Source of the DNA: Citrus sinensis
Lineage: Eukaryota > Streptophyta > Magnoliopsida > Sapindales > Rutaceae
Direction: 5' to 3'
Length of the DNA stretch: 64,000 nucleotides
NCBI RefSeq assembly: GCF_022201045.2
Contig: NC_068557.1
Location: 30,791,501 to 30,855,500, forward strand
In this document: positions 35,888 through 47,669 of the stretch, in pieces
Position numbering within the stretch: the stretch's first letter is position 1
Layout of the letters: the number at the start of each line of letters is the position of its first letter
Made by a program: the position numbers and the translations under genes
The notes under the pieces: generated by a model
What the model was told of the DNA's origin: nothing
What the model saw: the letters and a program-made list of their open reading frames with translations, nothing else
Databases searched by the model: none

Positions 35888-38780
35888 TACTTGTTAGGAA
35901 GGGATTTTTCTTTTCTTCTTTTTTATTTTCTCCTGTTTTTAAATTTTTATTTTTGTTGTCGTTACAGTTATACATGATGATCATAATTTTATAAACTGGT
36001 TGAATGTGATGCTTATTGGGAGATTGGCACACTTTTGGACATAAGTATGAATGTTGCTGGAAAGTTGTCATGTGAAAAATGTTAATAATGGTTCTTGATT
36101 CGATTTTTGTTGTATAAACATAAGTTGGTGAATGTGAAAGCCATTGATTGTTGGATTTTTTCAAGTCACGAAGTGCCACCAGAGTTTGTGTTTAACTATC
36201 TTCATTGTTTTGTTTGAGCAATGACATTGTTGTATTATCTACATTCTCACTTTCTTTAGAGGTAGTTGTTTATTTGTAGTTCACTAATTTGGTGGCACAT
36301 CTTTTGTTCAAGTTTACAAATGTGCCTCACATCTATTTGTGTTTGAGCTCTCAGTTTTAATTCCAGTTTCTTTATTTTACAGATTTTAAAGGTGGGAGAA
36401 GTTGCAACATATAAAAGTTAGTAATTAGTTGTTTTTGAAGAAGTCATTTTTAGTTCATTTGTTTAAGTGCATACTTAAAAATGTTTTTGGTTCATTTTAT
36501 CTCCTTAATATTTGTTTTCTCTTGTATGTAGATGTATTTAGCTGCTGCAATGGATATTTAGTTTGTATCTTATGCTTGTTTTGTAAGGTTAGAGCTTAGT
36601 GACTTCCTTAAGTTTGTGCCAATTTGCTGAATGAGTAGACTTACCTATTAGTTTCCTGATCCAATCACTGTAGAACCGAATACCATTTTAATGAATGGGT
36701 TTAAGTTGGGCTTACAAGTCTCCTTAAGGTAATGCTAGGTTGAGGTGGATGTATATAGAATCTTCTTGAACTCGTATTGCAGGTACCCAGTGTCTTTAGG
36801 AAGAATTTATCAGTTGTATCTGGAATTTGATGTACTATAAGACGAGATCGCCGTCTTGACAAACATGAATAGTTTGAATGTGAGAAAAAATTTGATCTTT
36901 GTTTCATGTCTGCTAATTGTGACCTTTTTTTTTAAGGAAATGAAGTGATTTGGCATGTTATGACTTGTTTGGGGCGCCTGTTGTAAGATGTCAAGTTCTA
37001 CTCATTAGAGGTCTCAGATTTTGAACAGATTTGTGATATTCGAAGTTCATTTAGTTCTTTATGCTGTAGTTGGAATTCTTTTGTACCAGCCGCTTCCCTT
37101 TCCTAGTGTGCCGCGGTCTGTCAACTTTTACATTAGTGTGTAATGATGGAGAGATTTTGTAATTTATTTTATGCTAGCAGAAGAAACTTGTCGTTTAATG
37201 TGTGGTGGGTGACTGTAATGTTGTCTAGAACATAAAGTATTACTCCAGTCATAAATTAAATGTTGGTTACAAAATTATGTTGCCTTAATTTCTATTTGCT
37301 TTCTCTTGTGACCTCTAATCATAATATCAGTAGGAGAGCCCTAGGATAGTTGACAAAGTTTCATTGGTTGAATTTTATACTTGCATGTTTTTTTCTTGAG
37401 GAAAGCTTTTGTAACCAATGTGCTATGGCTTAGTGGTATTTGGGAGGCTTGTTAAGCGACATCAGGTTAGTAATAGAGAGTTTTATGTCCACACAAGTAC
37501 TGGTGCTTTGCTTGGATGATCTTTTAAAACATTGTGACATGCTACATTTTAAATGTTTGAAGGTTAGCCCTAGCCCAACCATTCTTTATTTTACATGGAT
37601 AAGGGGGGAGAGAGAGAGGGGGATACGTTCAATTGGAACTTCAAAGAGCCAGAAGCGCAAATTGCAGTAGACACAACAAAGCCTGAAATGCTTAACAGAG
37701 AGATCTCCTGTAGAATGGGAGTGAGAGAAGGAGGTGATGGTGGGGACTGGGAGTAGGGCTGCAGACTCTGTTGATATTAATTGCATGATTTTCATTTTTT
37801 TGGTCCCAATGGTTGCGTTTAAGTTTGCCTCATTTAAAAAAGGAAAAAAAGGGTTGTAGTTATGTTTGGTTTATCATTTGCACTTTCTGAAAGGTTTTGG
37901 AGCTATGGTCTCTGTTTCTGTGTTGAGCTACTACAAATAAGAGGTCATTGGTGATGTCTTTTGTCCCTTCCTAGTCCCAAAAAAACAGTTGGTAGCTTGC
38001 GCGTTACTGCTTGATACCTTCCATCATCCAATTTGGAAGAGACAGTGTTCTTGTATGCTAATGGTTGAACTCTGATATCGACAATTGGATTACGCAATGA
38101 TTTTGAAATATGGGCTTGATCGTTCTCACGTGGTGCTCGATTATTGCCTAAATTAAAAGGTTGGTTGGATGTAAATGATTAGACACTTTCTTCGTCTATA
38201 ATGGAGATTGGGGAATCTAATAGGAAGTTTGGCATCGTTCATCCATTCGATCTCTGCCATCTGGGTAACAATCGAAGAATTCTCCTTCAAATTTTTTTTT
38301 AAAAAAAAATCATGAAATCTTTTCTGCGTATGATTCTTTTAGGGCGTAATAATCAAAATCCGGTTTCTCTCTTTTCGGGCTAGTGGAAGTGTTACTGTGG
38401 AAGATAAGGTCTCATTCAAATCTTACCATAAAGTTGCCTGCACTGTTAATGAATCATTGGCATTCGGCCATCCACTTGTCGAGTTTTAGACAATTTTGCG
38501 GTGTCGAGCGCTCGTTATTTAGTACTGCTAACTTTAAAAATTTTGGCTGCTGTCAGCACTCAGCAGTTATATCGTACTGAGAAGTATCCCCTGCGCCCCA
38601 AGTTCAAGCGGTGAGCCTGCCAGATCAACTTTTTAGAAGTCACCAAGTCTAAAAAATTAACGCTCACAGAGATACATTATCCTTTGAAATTCTGTCAACT
38701 CACTATGGGCTTTGGGAAATATAGAGAAGTTGTGGCAATAAGGGAAGATTATCAAATCAAAATCTTAACAAAGAACCAAT
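35888..38780. other. PEX7 3' region and unassigned DNA
   Basis: The PEX7 3' UTR begins here. To about 38600 the DNA is moderately T-rich on the plus strand, like plant UTR or intron, with only short frames (for example 37440-37670 and 38383-38580) that match nothing known. Confidence 0.35.
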
Positions 38781-39436
38781 TATATAAGCCCTAAAGAAAA
38801 TGATTCGCAGGGCTCTGCTTCTGTCCTGTCAATGATTCTCTTTACAATTTTGTAATCACACTCACTTACACGAAAAAAATATGGAGAAAATTTATATTAG
38901 TGCATTTGCAGGTCTCATTTATAGGACCACTAGATCTATCAAATGATAAGATCCTTAATGGATGCGTATGTCCCACATAAATTTCTCTCACATCTTTTAT
39001 TTTTCTTCGTTATTAATCAATTAGTGGCATGTAAGCTTTAACTTTTCTTTTTGAGTCACTTTTGTAGAAGTTGCTTGTGAGTTGTGTCAACTATAATTAG
39101 ATCTAGCAAAATGTGTTATGAATCATGTTCGTATCGTATCAAATTTAAGTTGATTCAAACCCAATCTATTTAATAATTATATCAAAATATTAAAATTTAA
39201 ACCTGACATAAAAAATAAATAGGTGACTCAGCACAATTATTTAATAATCAAGTAAATGTGTCACCCAATATGACATAATCCAATAACCCGCTTAATACAT
39301 ATTTAACAAGATTTACATCAAAACATTACACACCTATTTGACACAAATTATACTCGTTTATATATCTAAATAATATTATGTATCGATATCATAAAATATA
39401 CATATCTACCAAAATATTATATATTTATAGCAATGT
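38781..39436 (+). repeat. Tandem segmental duplication, unit 1
   Basis: A 656-bp unit starting TATATAAGCCCTAAAGAAAA, directly followed by a second copy. The two share a left half (ATTTTGTAATC, GAGAAAATTTATATTA, CAAATGATAAGATC), a middle with GTGTCACCCAATATGACATA, and the end ACCAAAATATTATA. This unit has one copy of the inner 169-bp motif. Confidence 0.85.
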
Positions 39437-40430
39437 TATATAAGCCCTAAAGAAAATGATTTGTAGGGCTTTGCTTTTGTCCTACCAATAGAATGATTTT
39501 CTTTATAATTTTGTAATCGCACTCACTTGAATGAAAAAATCAAGAGAAAATTTATATTATTACATTTGTAGGTCTTACTCACAGGACCATCAGATCTCTC
39601 AAATGATAAGATCTTTAAGGGGTGGATTTGTCCCACACAAATTTCTCTCATATATTTTATCTTTCTTCATTATTTATTAATTAAGCTTTAACTTTTCTTT
39701 TGAGTCGCTTTTGTAGGAGTTGCATAAACTATAATTAGACATAGCAAAATAAGTCATTCAGTCATATTTATGTCATATCAAATTTAGGCTGACCCAAACT
39801 CAATTTATTTAATAATCATGTCAAAATATTGAAATCAGAACCCGACATAAAAAATAAATGGGTGACTCGATATAACTCATTTAATAATCAGGTAATCGTG
39901 TCACCCAATACGACATAATCGGTCATTGAGTCAAATTCATGTCATGTCAAATTTAGGCTAACTCAAACTCAATCTATTTAATAATCATGTCAAAACATTG
40001 AAATCAGAACCCGATATAAAAAATAAATGGGTGACTCGGTATAACTCATTTAATAATCAAGTAATCGTGTCACCAAGCAAGACATAATCGGTCATTGAGT
40101 CATATTTGTGTCATGTCAAATTTAGGCTAACCCAAACTCAATCTATTTAATAATCATATCAAAATATTGAAATCAGAACCTGACATGAAAATAAATGGGT
40201 GACTCGGTATAACTCATTTAATAATCAGGTAATCGTGTCACTCAACAGGACATAATCCAATAACCGGCTTAATAGTTATTTAACAAGATTTACATCAAAC
40301 TTATACACTCATTTTAACACAAATTACACTCATTTATATATCTAAATATTATTACGTATCGATATTATAAAATATACATATTTACCAAAATATTATACAT
40401 TTATACCATTGAAGTTTTAAATCTATATAG
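39437..40430 (+). repeat. Tandem segmental duplication, unit 2 (expanded)
   Basis: Second copy of the 656-bp unit, about 340 bp longer because its inner motif occurs three times. Otherwise the order of landmarks is the same as in unit 1. Confidence 0.85.
39753..40259 (+). repeat. Three tandem 169-bp units
   Basis: Units start at GTCATT(C/G)AGTCA at 39753, 39922 and 40091, exactly 169 bp apart. Each includes AACTCAATCTATTTAATAAT (or a variant), AATAAATGGGTGACTCG and GACATAATC. Units are highly similar to each other. Confidence 0.92.
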
Positions 40431-40439
40431 AATATTGTA

Positions 40440-43230
40440 AAATAAAACACAGTATGAATGTTTAATCTTCAGCTAAAAAAAAAGAGAGAATCGTGTCGAA
40501 AATTTGAATTTTGATGCAAATTAATTAAAATAGAAAACATAAGTTGTATATTTTAATGTAAACATGAATTAATTTGTATTTACTGTTTAATAATCGTATC
40601 ATTAACTAAGTGAATAAAAAACTGAACTTAACCCGACAAAAGAAAAAAAAATATTAACCGAAATATAATTTATTTAATATTCATGTTAATTTTTATGATC
40701 TAAATGTCGGATATCGAACCCTTTAAATTTTACAGACTCTACCTGTTATTATGGTAATGGCCGCCCTTTCTGCGTTTTAATACCTGAAAAAAAGGTCATA
40801 ATTAGTGTTGCCATGCCAAATGGGTTCACCATGTAACAGCAACACCATCATTGATCATTCTACCCGGCACTGAATCTAAAATGGAGGCGTGACCACAAAG
40901 ACTTGCACCAAGTTTATCATTCTGCATTTTCTATTTAGTAGTACATGATATAGTTAATTTTGGATTACCCTGTTTATGAATTAATAATTTTTAAATAGAC
41001 GCTTTATTTTTAAAAATCTTAATTTATTTTTTGTTCTTGTTAATAAGATAAAATTAATCCATCAACCTATTTCTATTTTCCTCTATTTTCTGAACAAAAG
41101 TGGGATAACTTCAGGTTTTTAAAAGAAAATGAAGAGATTTGAAAATAATCAGTGAATAATCCGAAATTTATCCTATATGATATATCTATGTATAATCCAA
41201 AATTCCAAATAAAAAAGAATAGAGAATCTTGAAATTAAAGCATCAAATTTATCTGACGAAAATTCATGTACCAAAGGTTTGGGTCCCCCACCCAGTTATA
41301 AAACTTGCTGGGTGAAAGACATTTTTCTACTAGTGGTTGCTCAAGAACGATGGCATTCATACAGTTTATGGAGAATTTGAATCCACAACGTTTCTCTTTG
41401 GCTATGATATGCGACAACGTATTACACAAGCTTATCCGTCTTTTCATAAACCCTTCGTTTCAGTACTTCTACCAGAAGAAAATTACTCTCTGTCCAATAT
41501 CGGGATTGAAAAAAAAATGACATAAAAAAATTAGACAAAATAAATAAGATAAGGAAATGTGTATAAAATTAAAAAATGCACACGAGTTTATTTTGTAGCG
41601 AAAATAGTTTGCCTTTAGTGTTTTTTTGATTTCTATGTCAAATTTCTTGTGCATTTATTAATTTTGTAGCAAAAATAGTTCGCCTTTAGTACTTTTTTTT
41701 AAAAGTTTTATGTCAATTTTTTTGTTCACATATCAATCATTACTCAACTTTTTATATGTACTTTCGTCAATTTCTTCTTTTCATATATTCTTCGCTGCAG
41801 CAGCAGCTGCATGTTTCATTTTTATATATAAGATAGTTGAATTGCCGGACATCAAAATCTTTGTTACAATTTCTCGATAATGAACTAATTAACTTATTAT
41901 ATTCCTTTTTGAACTTTAATTTATCATGTTACATTCAATAGGTGCGGAGGATCATTTAGTGCTGAAATTTGTTGTAAAAATTTGTATGTCGCATAGTCTA
42001 CACTAAGGTCCTCTCCTGATTTGAGTATTTTTTATTTGAGTAATATAATATAAATAGGGGCAAAACTATGGTACCACAATAGTATCATACCACAGCTGGA
42101 TTCAGTCCACAGTGGTCTCCATAGTTAGATCTAATGGCTGGATTCAGCTATGGGCCTATGGCATGGTACCACTGTGATACCATAGCTGGACCCTATAAAT
42201 AGGATTTACTTTCTTTATAGTTTAAATTTATTAAACATCTATCAACGTGTCAGTTTTTACTAAAGAGAAGTTCAAATCTGAGATGATCTTAATCAAGTTT
42301 AATTATCCAAAAGTTTTGTAACTTAAAATCAAAAGAGAATTAGTCCAACTTTATAATAATAAGCCATCAATAACAGAACTTAAATTTTTAACTACCCTTC
42401 AAATAAGAGTGTGTGTTTGTACGCGCTCGTAAGAAAAACAATATTGGAACAATGTCACTTAGTCACTCTTTCAAGAGAAAAAAATTCCACTTTAAGGCAT
42501 AATCATGAGAAGTTATCTATCAACAATACCAAAGTAATTAGAAGCGAATAGTAAAATAATTAATTTTAATCATACGTGATGAAAATATCGTAAATGTAAC
42601 AGCAAATATTTATTAAAGTTAAGAAGAGAGTACTTATCTCTCTTATAGTCATCTGACTATCTTAACGAAAAAGTAATAAAATGAATGTTTTATAAAGTTA
42701 TAGTAGTAAAAATTTAGGAAACAATACTTATTGGAGTAATTTGATATTTTGTAATTTTTGAGGTGGTGAAATGATAATTATCCTATTTTAAATTTTAAAA
42801 GTCGATGTCAATTTTTTTTAAAAAAAAATTTTTGAAGCATGATGGACTTGCGCATTCTAATTTGGGGTGTAACTATCCTCACCCTTTTTCGAATTTAAAA
42901 ACTTCCAAATTCTTAGCTTAAATTATTTGTATACTTATTTCACATTCTATCAGATGTCATCCTTGCACAAATATAAATAATTAGTTTAGTTAATGTCCAA
43001 ATTATACTTGGAGCATTTTATTGGTTAGTAAGAATTTATGACAAAATTGTAAGTAAAAGATTTAAATAAATATATTTAAACCTACAGCTAGCAAAAATAT
43101 TATTCCAAAAAGAAAAAGAGAAGTTGAAAATTGAAATATCTAGTAAAGGTCAAAAAGGGGGGAAAGATGAAATGAAAAAGAGGAAGAATAAAAGGGGTAG
43201 TGGATGATGATCAATAAGAGCAGCCCGCAA
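40440..43230. other. AT-rich intergenic DNA, no gene recognised
   Basis: Includes a 71-bp direct duplication (TTTTGTAGCGAAAATAGTTTG at 41591, near-copy at 41662) and the MITE-like element at 42066-42190. Frames at 41235-41654 are short and low-complexity. Confidence 0.45.
42066..42190 (+). mobile_element. Short repeat element, family C, copy 1
   Basis: A 125-bp segment bounded by near-repeats of ATGGTACCAC...ATACCA(C/T)AGCTGGA at both ends. The phrase ATCTAATGGCTGGATTCAGCTATGG reappears, inverted and diverged, at 47572-47666. Confidence 0.6.
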
Positions 43231-43299
43231 GCCAAGTGGCAGCCCACTGCCCACCAACCGCTAGTACCTTTCATGCTAATTGCCTAGCTGGGCAGCTAC

Positions 43300-43890
43300 A
43301 GAATGTCTGTATCTTTATCTTGTACGCTAACAATTCGACCAAGAGCAAACCATCAGTTTCTTTCACTGTATCTTTATCTTCATCCTCAGACTCCCAGCCC
43401 CTTGCCATAAAAGCATATATTTCTTCTTTCTTCTATTAAAGCCACCAGTTCCCACTTCCCACACATTTTGAATACTCTCGCAAGTCTTAAGCCACCAGTT
43501 GTTGATATAGTGTGTGTATCTTTATCTTCATTCTTAGAGCTCCATCTCATATATCTATGCATGCAAATTTCTCCTCTCTAGCCACCAGTACTTTCCGCTA
43601 TTATTATCGCATATCTTTATAACTTCATCTTGACACCTTTGCGCTTATTAGATTCTCTCTTTCTCCCCCCCTCCCCTCATAAGCCACCAGTCTGGTGATA
43701 CTTTTCATCTTCACCCTCACTTAATGATCGATCCCTTCTTAGTTTCTTTTGTATCTACCTTTACGTACACCACATATATAAAACATTTAGAGACATCACG
43801 ACCATATCCATCTGTTTCTCTCTCTCCCCACATGCCACCCGTTTCCATTATTGAATCTTTATCTTCGTTTTCATTCCTCACCACCTTGCT
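43300..43890 (+). repeat. Recurring GCCACCAGT / TATCTTTATCTTC blocks upstream of MAX2
   Basis: GCCACCAGT occurs at 43441, 43491, 43581 and 43684, with the variant GCCACCCGT at 43834. TATCTTTATCTTCAT-type motifs lie between them (about 43310, 43369, 43517, 43611 and 43855). The order suggests a degenerate tandem repeat of uneven unit length in the MAX2 upstream region. Confidence 0.65.
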
Positions 43891-43893
43891 GTG

Positions 43894-43902
43894 TATAAAT
43901 AG
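43894..43902 (+). promoter_or_regulatory. Candidate TATA box of MAX2
   Basis: TATAAATAG fits the plant TATA consensus and lies 171 bp before the MAX2 ATG, which would give a leader of roughly 140 nt. Inference from sequence and distance only. Confidence 0.55.
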
Positions 43903-43997
43903 CATACGATTCAGGTTTCATTTGTTTATTATATATCTATATTCAACCCGCCAGGGCGGCCATCAAATATCTATCTCTGATCTTTTCCTCTCGTTCA

Positions 43998-44061
43998 ATG
44001 TTCTTAACTTATTATTAGGTATTAGAGGGAGGTAGGCATATAGTAAAAATATATGCAATAA
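43998..44061 (+). promoter_or_regulatory. Two short upstream ORFs before MAX2
   Basis: ATG at 43998 opens six codons ending at TAG (44016-44018). ATG at 44053 opens two codons (Met-Gln) ending at TAA (44059-44061), only 3 nt before the MAX2 start. Both fall after the candidate TATA box, so both should be in the mRNA. Confidence 0.5.
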
Positions 44062-44064
44062 TAT

Positions 44065-46209
44065 ATGGCTGCCACAACTGTTATCAAAGTTCCAAATTTT
44101 CACGATATACTACCAGATGCCATTATGTCAAACATATTCAGCTTAATTACAGATACTCGTACGCGCAACGCCATGTCCCTTGTGTGCCTTAAATGGTGCA
44201 AGCTAGAGCGGTCAACACGCAAATCCCTCGCTCTCCGAGGAAATATCCGCGATCTTAATCAAGTCCCTGTTTGCTTTCAAGCAATCAACAATCTTGATCT
44301 TTCATGTCTCTCCCCTTGGGGACACCCTCTTTTAGAATCCTCATCAAACCCTTCTCTTCTTGCTAAACTCCTCAGCCATGCCTTTCCTTCTGTTGTGTCT
44401 CTAACTATTTATGCCAGAAGCCCTTTAACTCTTCACTTTCTTGCCCCCGAGTGGCCTAAATTAAGCCACGTTAAGCTTGTTCGCTGGCACCAGCGTTTCA
44501 ATGCTCCTATTGGTTATGACTTTTTTGCATTATTTGAGCACTGCCCTTCACTCTCTTCAATTGATCTCTCTCATTTCTATTGCTGGACCGAAGATTTACC
44601 TACAGCATTTGAATTATACCCTTCTATTGCAGCTTCTCTTTCACATCTTAATCTCCTCGTCGGTCATTCTTTCACCGAGGGTTATAAATCTCATGAGCTT
44701 TTATCCATCACTTCTGCTTGTCCAAATCTGAGCCAATTACTTGCAACCTGTGTATTTGACCACAGATTCCTTGGCTTTGTTGGGGATGAAACTTTGCTTT
44801 CTATTGCTTCAAACTGCCCCCGTCTTTCCCTTCTTCACCTCGCTGATTCTACAGCCTTATCATCCAATTCCAGCAGGGCTGATCGTAACAACAACGATGA
44901 AGGTTACGCGTCTGAAGATGCTAGGATCAGTCCTACTGCACTCGGAGACTTTTTTGAAAGCCTTCCATTGCTTGAAGAGTTGGTTCTTGATGTTGGTAAC
45001 AATGTTAGAGATACTTGGCCAGCACTAGAGTTGCTTAATTCCAAGTGCCCGCGGCTTAAATCTTTGAAGCTGGGGCAAGTCCATGGAATTTGCAGAGAGA
45101 TTGATTCTTCTATGCCAGCTGCTGGGGTTGCTCTCTGGAAAGGTCTGGAATCCTTGTCCATTAAAAACTCTGCTGATTTAACTGATTCTGCCTTGATTGC
45201 TATTTCGCTTGGCTGTTCAAACCTCACCAAATTCGAGGTTCAAGGTTGCAATAAGATCACAAAAATGGGGATGCAGATCTTTGCTCGTGTTCTAGAGAAA
45301 ACTTTGGTTGATGTGAGGATATCTTCTTGCAAATATCTCAATACCGTGTGCTCACTACAGGCTTTGGAGCCAATCCGAGATCGGATACAACGGCTACATG
45401 TAGATTGTGTGTGGGAGAGTGTTGAGCAATATTCACAGGATCATGAAATTCGAGGAGAAAGTAGCAGTTCAAGTCATGAAGCTTGTGGATTCAAGGATTT
45501 TCAAACAGAAAAGCGAATCATGATGTCGGAAGAAGAAGCAAGCTTGAAAAAGAAAGGCAAGTGCTGCGACGGTAGCGGTAATGGTTTCTCTTCTTGTAGT
45601 GATACTTGGACCAAGCTAAAATATCTTTCTCTGTGGATTGCCGTTGGTGAGCTGCTGAATCCAATACGTTTAGCAGGGCTAGAGAATTGTCCTATCCTTG
45701 AAGAAATACAAATAAAAGTTGTTGGTGATTGCAGAAATCAACAGAAACCTGTTTTCATGGCTGAATTTGGGCTAAATTCTTTAGTAAATTATCCTCAACT
45801 TTCGAGGATGCATTTTGATTGTGGTGACGCCATAGGATTTGCACTTACTGCGCCTAGAGGATATGCAGATTTGAGCCTGTGGGAGCGTTTTTATTTGAAT
45901 GGAATTGAGAATTTGAATCTAAAGGAGCTCAATTATTGGCCTCCGCAAGACATGGATGTGCACCAGAGAAGCCTTTCTCTGCCAGCTGCCGGATTGCTTT
46001 CGCAATGTCGAAGTCTGAGGAAACTTTTCATTCATGGGACTGCAAATGAACATTTCATGTCGTTTTTTCTCAAGATACCAACTCTCAGGGATGTGCAACT
46101 CAGAGAAGATTATTATCCTGCTCCCGAAAATGATACCACCTCAGAAATGAGAGTTGATTCTTGCTATCGATTTCAGGATGCCCTTAACAGGCGTCACATT
46201 CCTGACTAG
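44065..46209 (+). CDS. MAX2: F-box/LRR protein MAX2 (ORE9/D3), strigolactone and karrikin signalling
   Basis: Intronless 714-residue protein, slightly longer than Arabidopsis MAX2 (693). An F-box lies at about 9-48 (FHDILPDAIMSNIFSLITDT...NAMSLVCLKWCKLERSTRKS). It is followed by degenerate leucine-rich repeats (NLDLSCLSPWGHPLL, LSHLNLLVG, LLEELVLDVGNN, KSLKLGQVHG, LESLSIKNSADLTDSALIAI, LTKFEVQGCNKIT) and the characteristic C-terminal half (WTKLKYLSLWIAVGELLNPI, GYADLSLWERFYLNGI, LNYWPPQDMDVHQRSLSLPA). It ends ...RFQDALNRRHIPD as the family does. In the known pathway the SCF-MAX2 ligase, with the receptors D14 or KAI2, ubiquitinates SMXL/D53 repressors and so controls branching, senescence and seedling light response. 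A Ser/Lys-rich linker at about 470-512 is the likely site of the extra length. Confidence 0.97.
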   Translation: MAATTVIKVPNFHDILPDAIMSNIFSLITDTRTRNAMSLVCLKWCKLERSTRKSLALRGNIRDLNQVPVCFQAINNLDLSCLSPWGHPLLESSSNPSLLAKLLSHAFPSVVSLTIYARSPLTLHFLAPEWPKLSHVKLVRWHQRFNAPIGYDFFALFEHCPSLSSIDLSHFYCWTEDLPTAFELYPSIAASLSHLNLLVGHSFTEGYKSHELLSITSACPNLSQLLATCVFDHRFLGFVGDETLLSIASNCPRLSLLHLADSTALSSNSSRADRNNNDEGYASEDARISPTALGDFFESLPLLEELVLDVGNNVRDTWPALELLNSKCPRLKSLKLGQVHGICREIDSSMPAAGVALWKGLESLSIKNSADLTDSALIAISLGCSNLTKFEVQGCNKITKMGMQIFARVLEKTLVDVRISSCKYLNTVCSLQALEPIRDRIQRLHVDCVWESVEQYSQDHEIRGESSSSSHEACGFKDFQTEKRIMMSEEEASLKKKGKCCDGSGNGFSSCSDTWTKLKYLSLWIAVGELLNPIRLAGLENCPILEEIQIKVVGDCRNQQKPVFMAEFGLNSLVNYPQLSRMHFDCGDAIGFALTAPRGYADLSLWERFYLNGIENLNLKELNYWPPQDMDVHQRSLSLPAAGLLSQCRSLRKLFIHGTANEHFMSFFLKIPTLRDVQLREDYYPAPENDTTSEMRVDSCYRFQDALNRRHIPD

Positions 46210-46796
46210 TAAATTAATTCAAGCTATATATATATATATATATATATGAACTAGCTGTAAGTTCTACTCCTTTGTTCATACACATAAATGGTGAAACATG
46301 CATGCAAGCAGGAACATAAAAAATAAAAAAAAAGTTGAAATTCCCCATATTCCAGCCAAATTTCTGTGGCCTTGGAATAAATTTATGAAACGTAACGTTC
46401 TACTGTAGCTTTTCAATCTAAAGAAAAGAACACAAATTTTTTGGATCAGGACTGAGAATCACAAGTCATAAAGTTTGCGAGAATCTCCAGAAAGATCGGT
46501 TCAGCTTTCTCAACCCTTCAATTTGGTACAATGATTTAATATTAGTATTTATTATATTAATATATTTATTGATTACAATGTTCAATCTTGGATGATTACA
46601 AAACTAACTAGCTAACTAAACCCGCTTCATTTGATTGCGAATGTACAATGTTCACATCAATTGCTGTTAGGAACGGGATGCTCTAGTTGTAAAATAAAAT
46701 TAGTAAGTCATCAATTAATCATCTATTTTACCAAACAATTGATAACTATAAAACAATAATATCAAACGGCAGCCTAATTCAAATTAATTCACATTA
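46210..46796. other. MAX2 3' region
   Basis: A (TA)n run lies at about 46227-46247, directly after the stop. The rest is AT-rich, with no further gene. Confidence 0.45.
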
Positions 46797-47465
46797 TGTT
46801 ATGTTTACTTTCTGGCGTGGGAGTGAAGAATGTAGATTCCTTCTACTGTCGTGTTTACTTACAAATTTTATTCCCACTCCCCCCTCTTTCCTTTTTACCC
46901 TTATATTTAATAAAATAAAATAAAAAATATTTAATAAAATATTATATTATAAATTACATTTATTAAAAATAATTAGATTAAACATATTTAAATATAATAT
47001 TATTATATTTATTTAAAAATAATAGTATTATATTTATTTAATATTAGTAATTAATAATAATAAATATTTTATTCTAAGAAAATATTAATTTTGTACTATA
47101 TTAGTAATAATAATGTTTCATTTGTGTTGCTCTTATTAATAATTTTCTATTACATAATTAAAATTAAAATTAATACAAATTTGTGATTTATATAATTAAG
47201 AATATTAATAATAATAAAATAATTATTTTATTTTTTAAATATATTTTTATTAATTTTGTAATTAAAAAACTATAATTTTTTAAATAAGGGTAAAACCGTA
47301 ATTTTAAATCATTTACTCCCAATCTAAGACAATGTAAACACATAAATTGGATTTTGATTTCAATTTCACATTCTCATTCCAGTGTAAATAAACAACCTAC
47401 TCTTACTCCCACTCCGCACTTCTAATCTCAGGATTCTCATTCCAAACCAAAATATAAACGCTACC
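46797..47465 (-). mobile_element. Tourist-like MITE, family A, copy 3 (reverse)
   Basis: Ends TGTTATGTTTACTTTCTGG (left) and CCAAAATATAAACGCTACC (right) are the inverse of copy 1's ends. A perfect TTA target duplication flanks it (46794-46796 and 47466-47468). The G-rich block appears inverted as CTACTCTTACTCCCACTCCG near 47398. Length 669 bp. Confidence 0.88.
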
Positions 47466-47571
47466 TTAATGTATTGAGGCGACTATCTTGAGAAGATTCT
47501 CCATTTTATAGTGTCTAGAATTAATTATGGGACAAAAAAGCAACTTACTCCTACTTTGGGACTTAGCTATC

Positions 47572-47666
47572 AGCTATGGTGCAACTGTGGTACCATTCCA
47601 TAGCTGCACTTAGCCATTGAATCTCTCACCATAACCGGATCCAATGACTAGGTGGAGCATAGCTGG
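47572..47666 (-). mobile_element. Short repeat element, family C, copy 2
   Basis: The inverse of this segment (ATTCAATGGCTAAGTGCAGC, then TATGGAATGGTACCACAGTT) lines up with the right half of the copy at 42066-42190. Diverged and with unclear ends. Confidence 0.5.
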
Positions 47667-47669
47667 ACC

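Noticed and set aside
39753..40259. Regular 169-bp spacing as a CRISPR-like array
   Set aside because: Units are contiguous with no unique spacers, and the setting is a plant genome. It is a simple tandem repeat.
43724..44035. A 103-codon frame ending 30 nt before MAX2, as a possible long uORF
   Set aside because: It begins upstream of the best TATA box (43894), so it would probably not be in the mRNA, and its composition is low-complexity.
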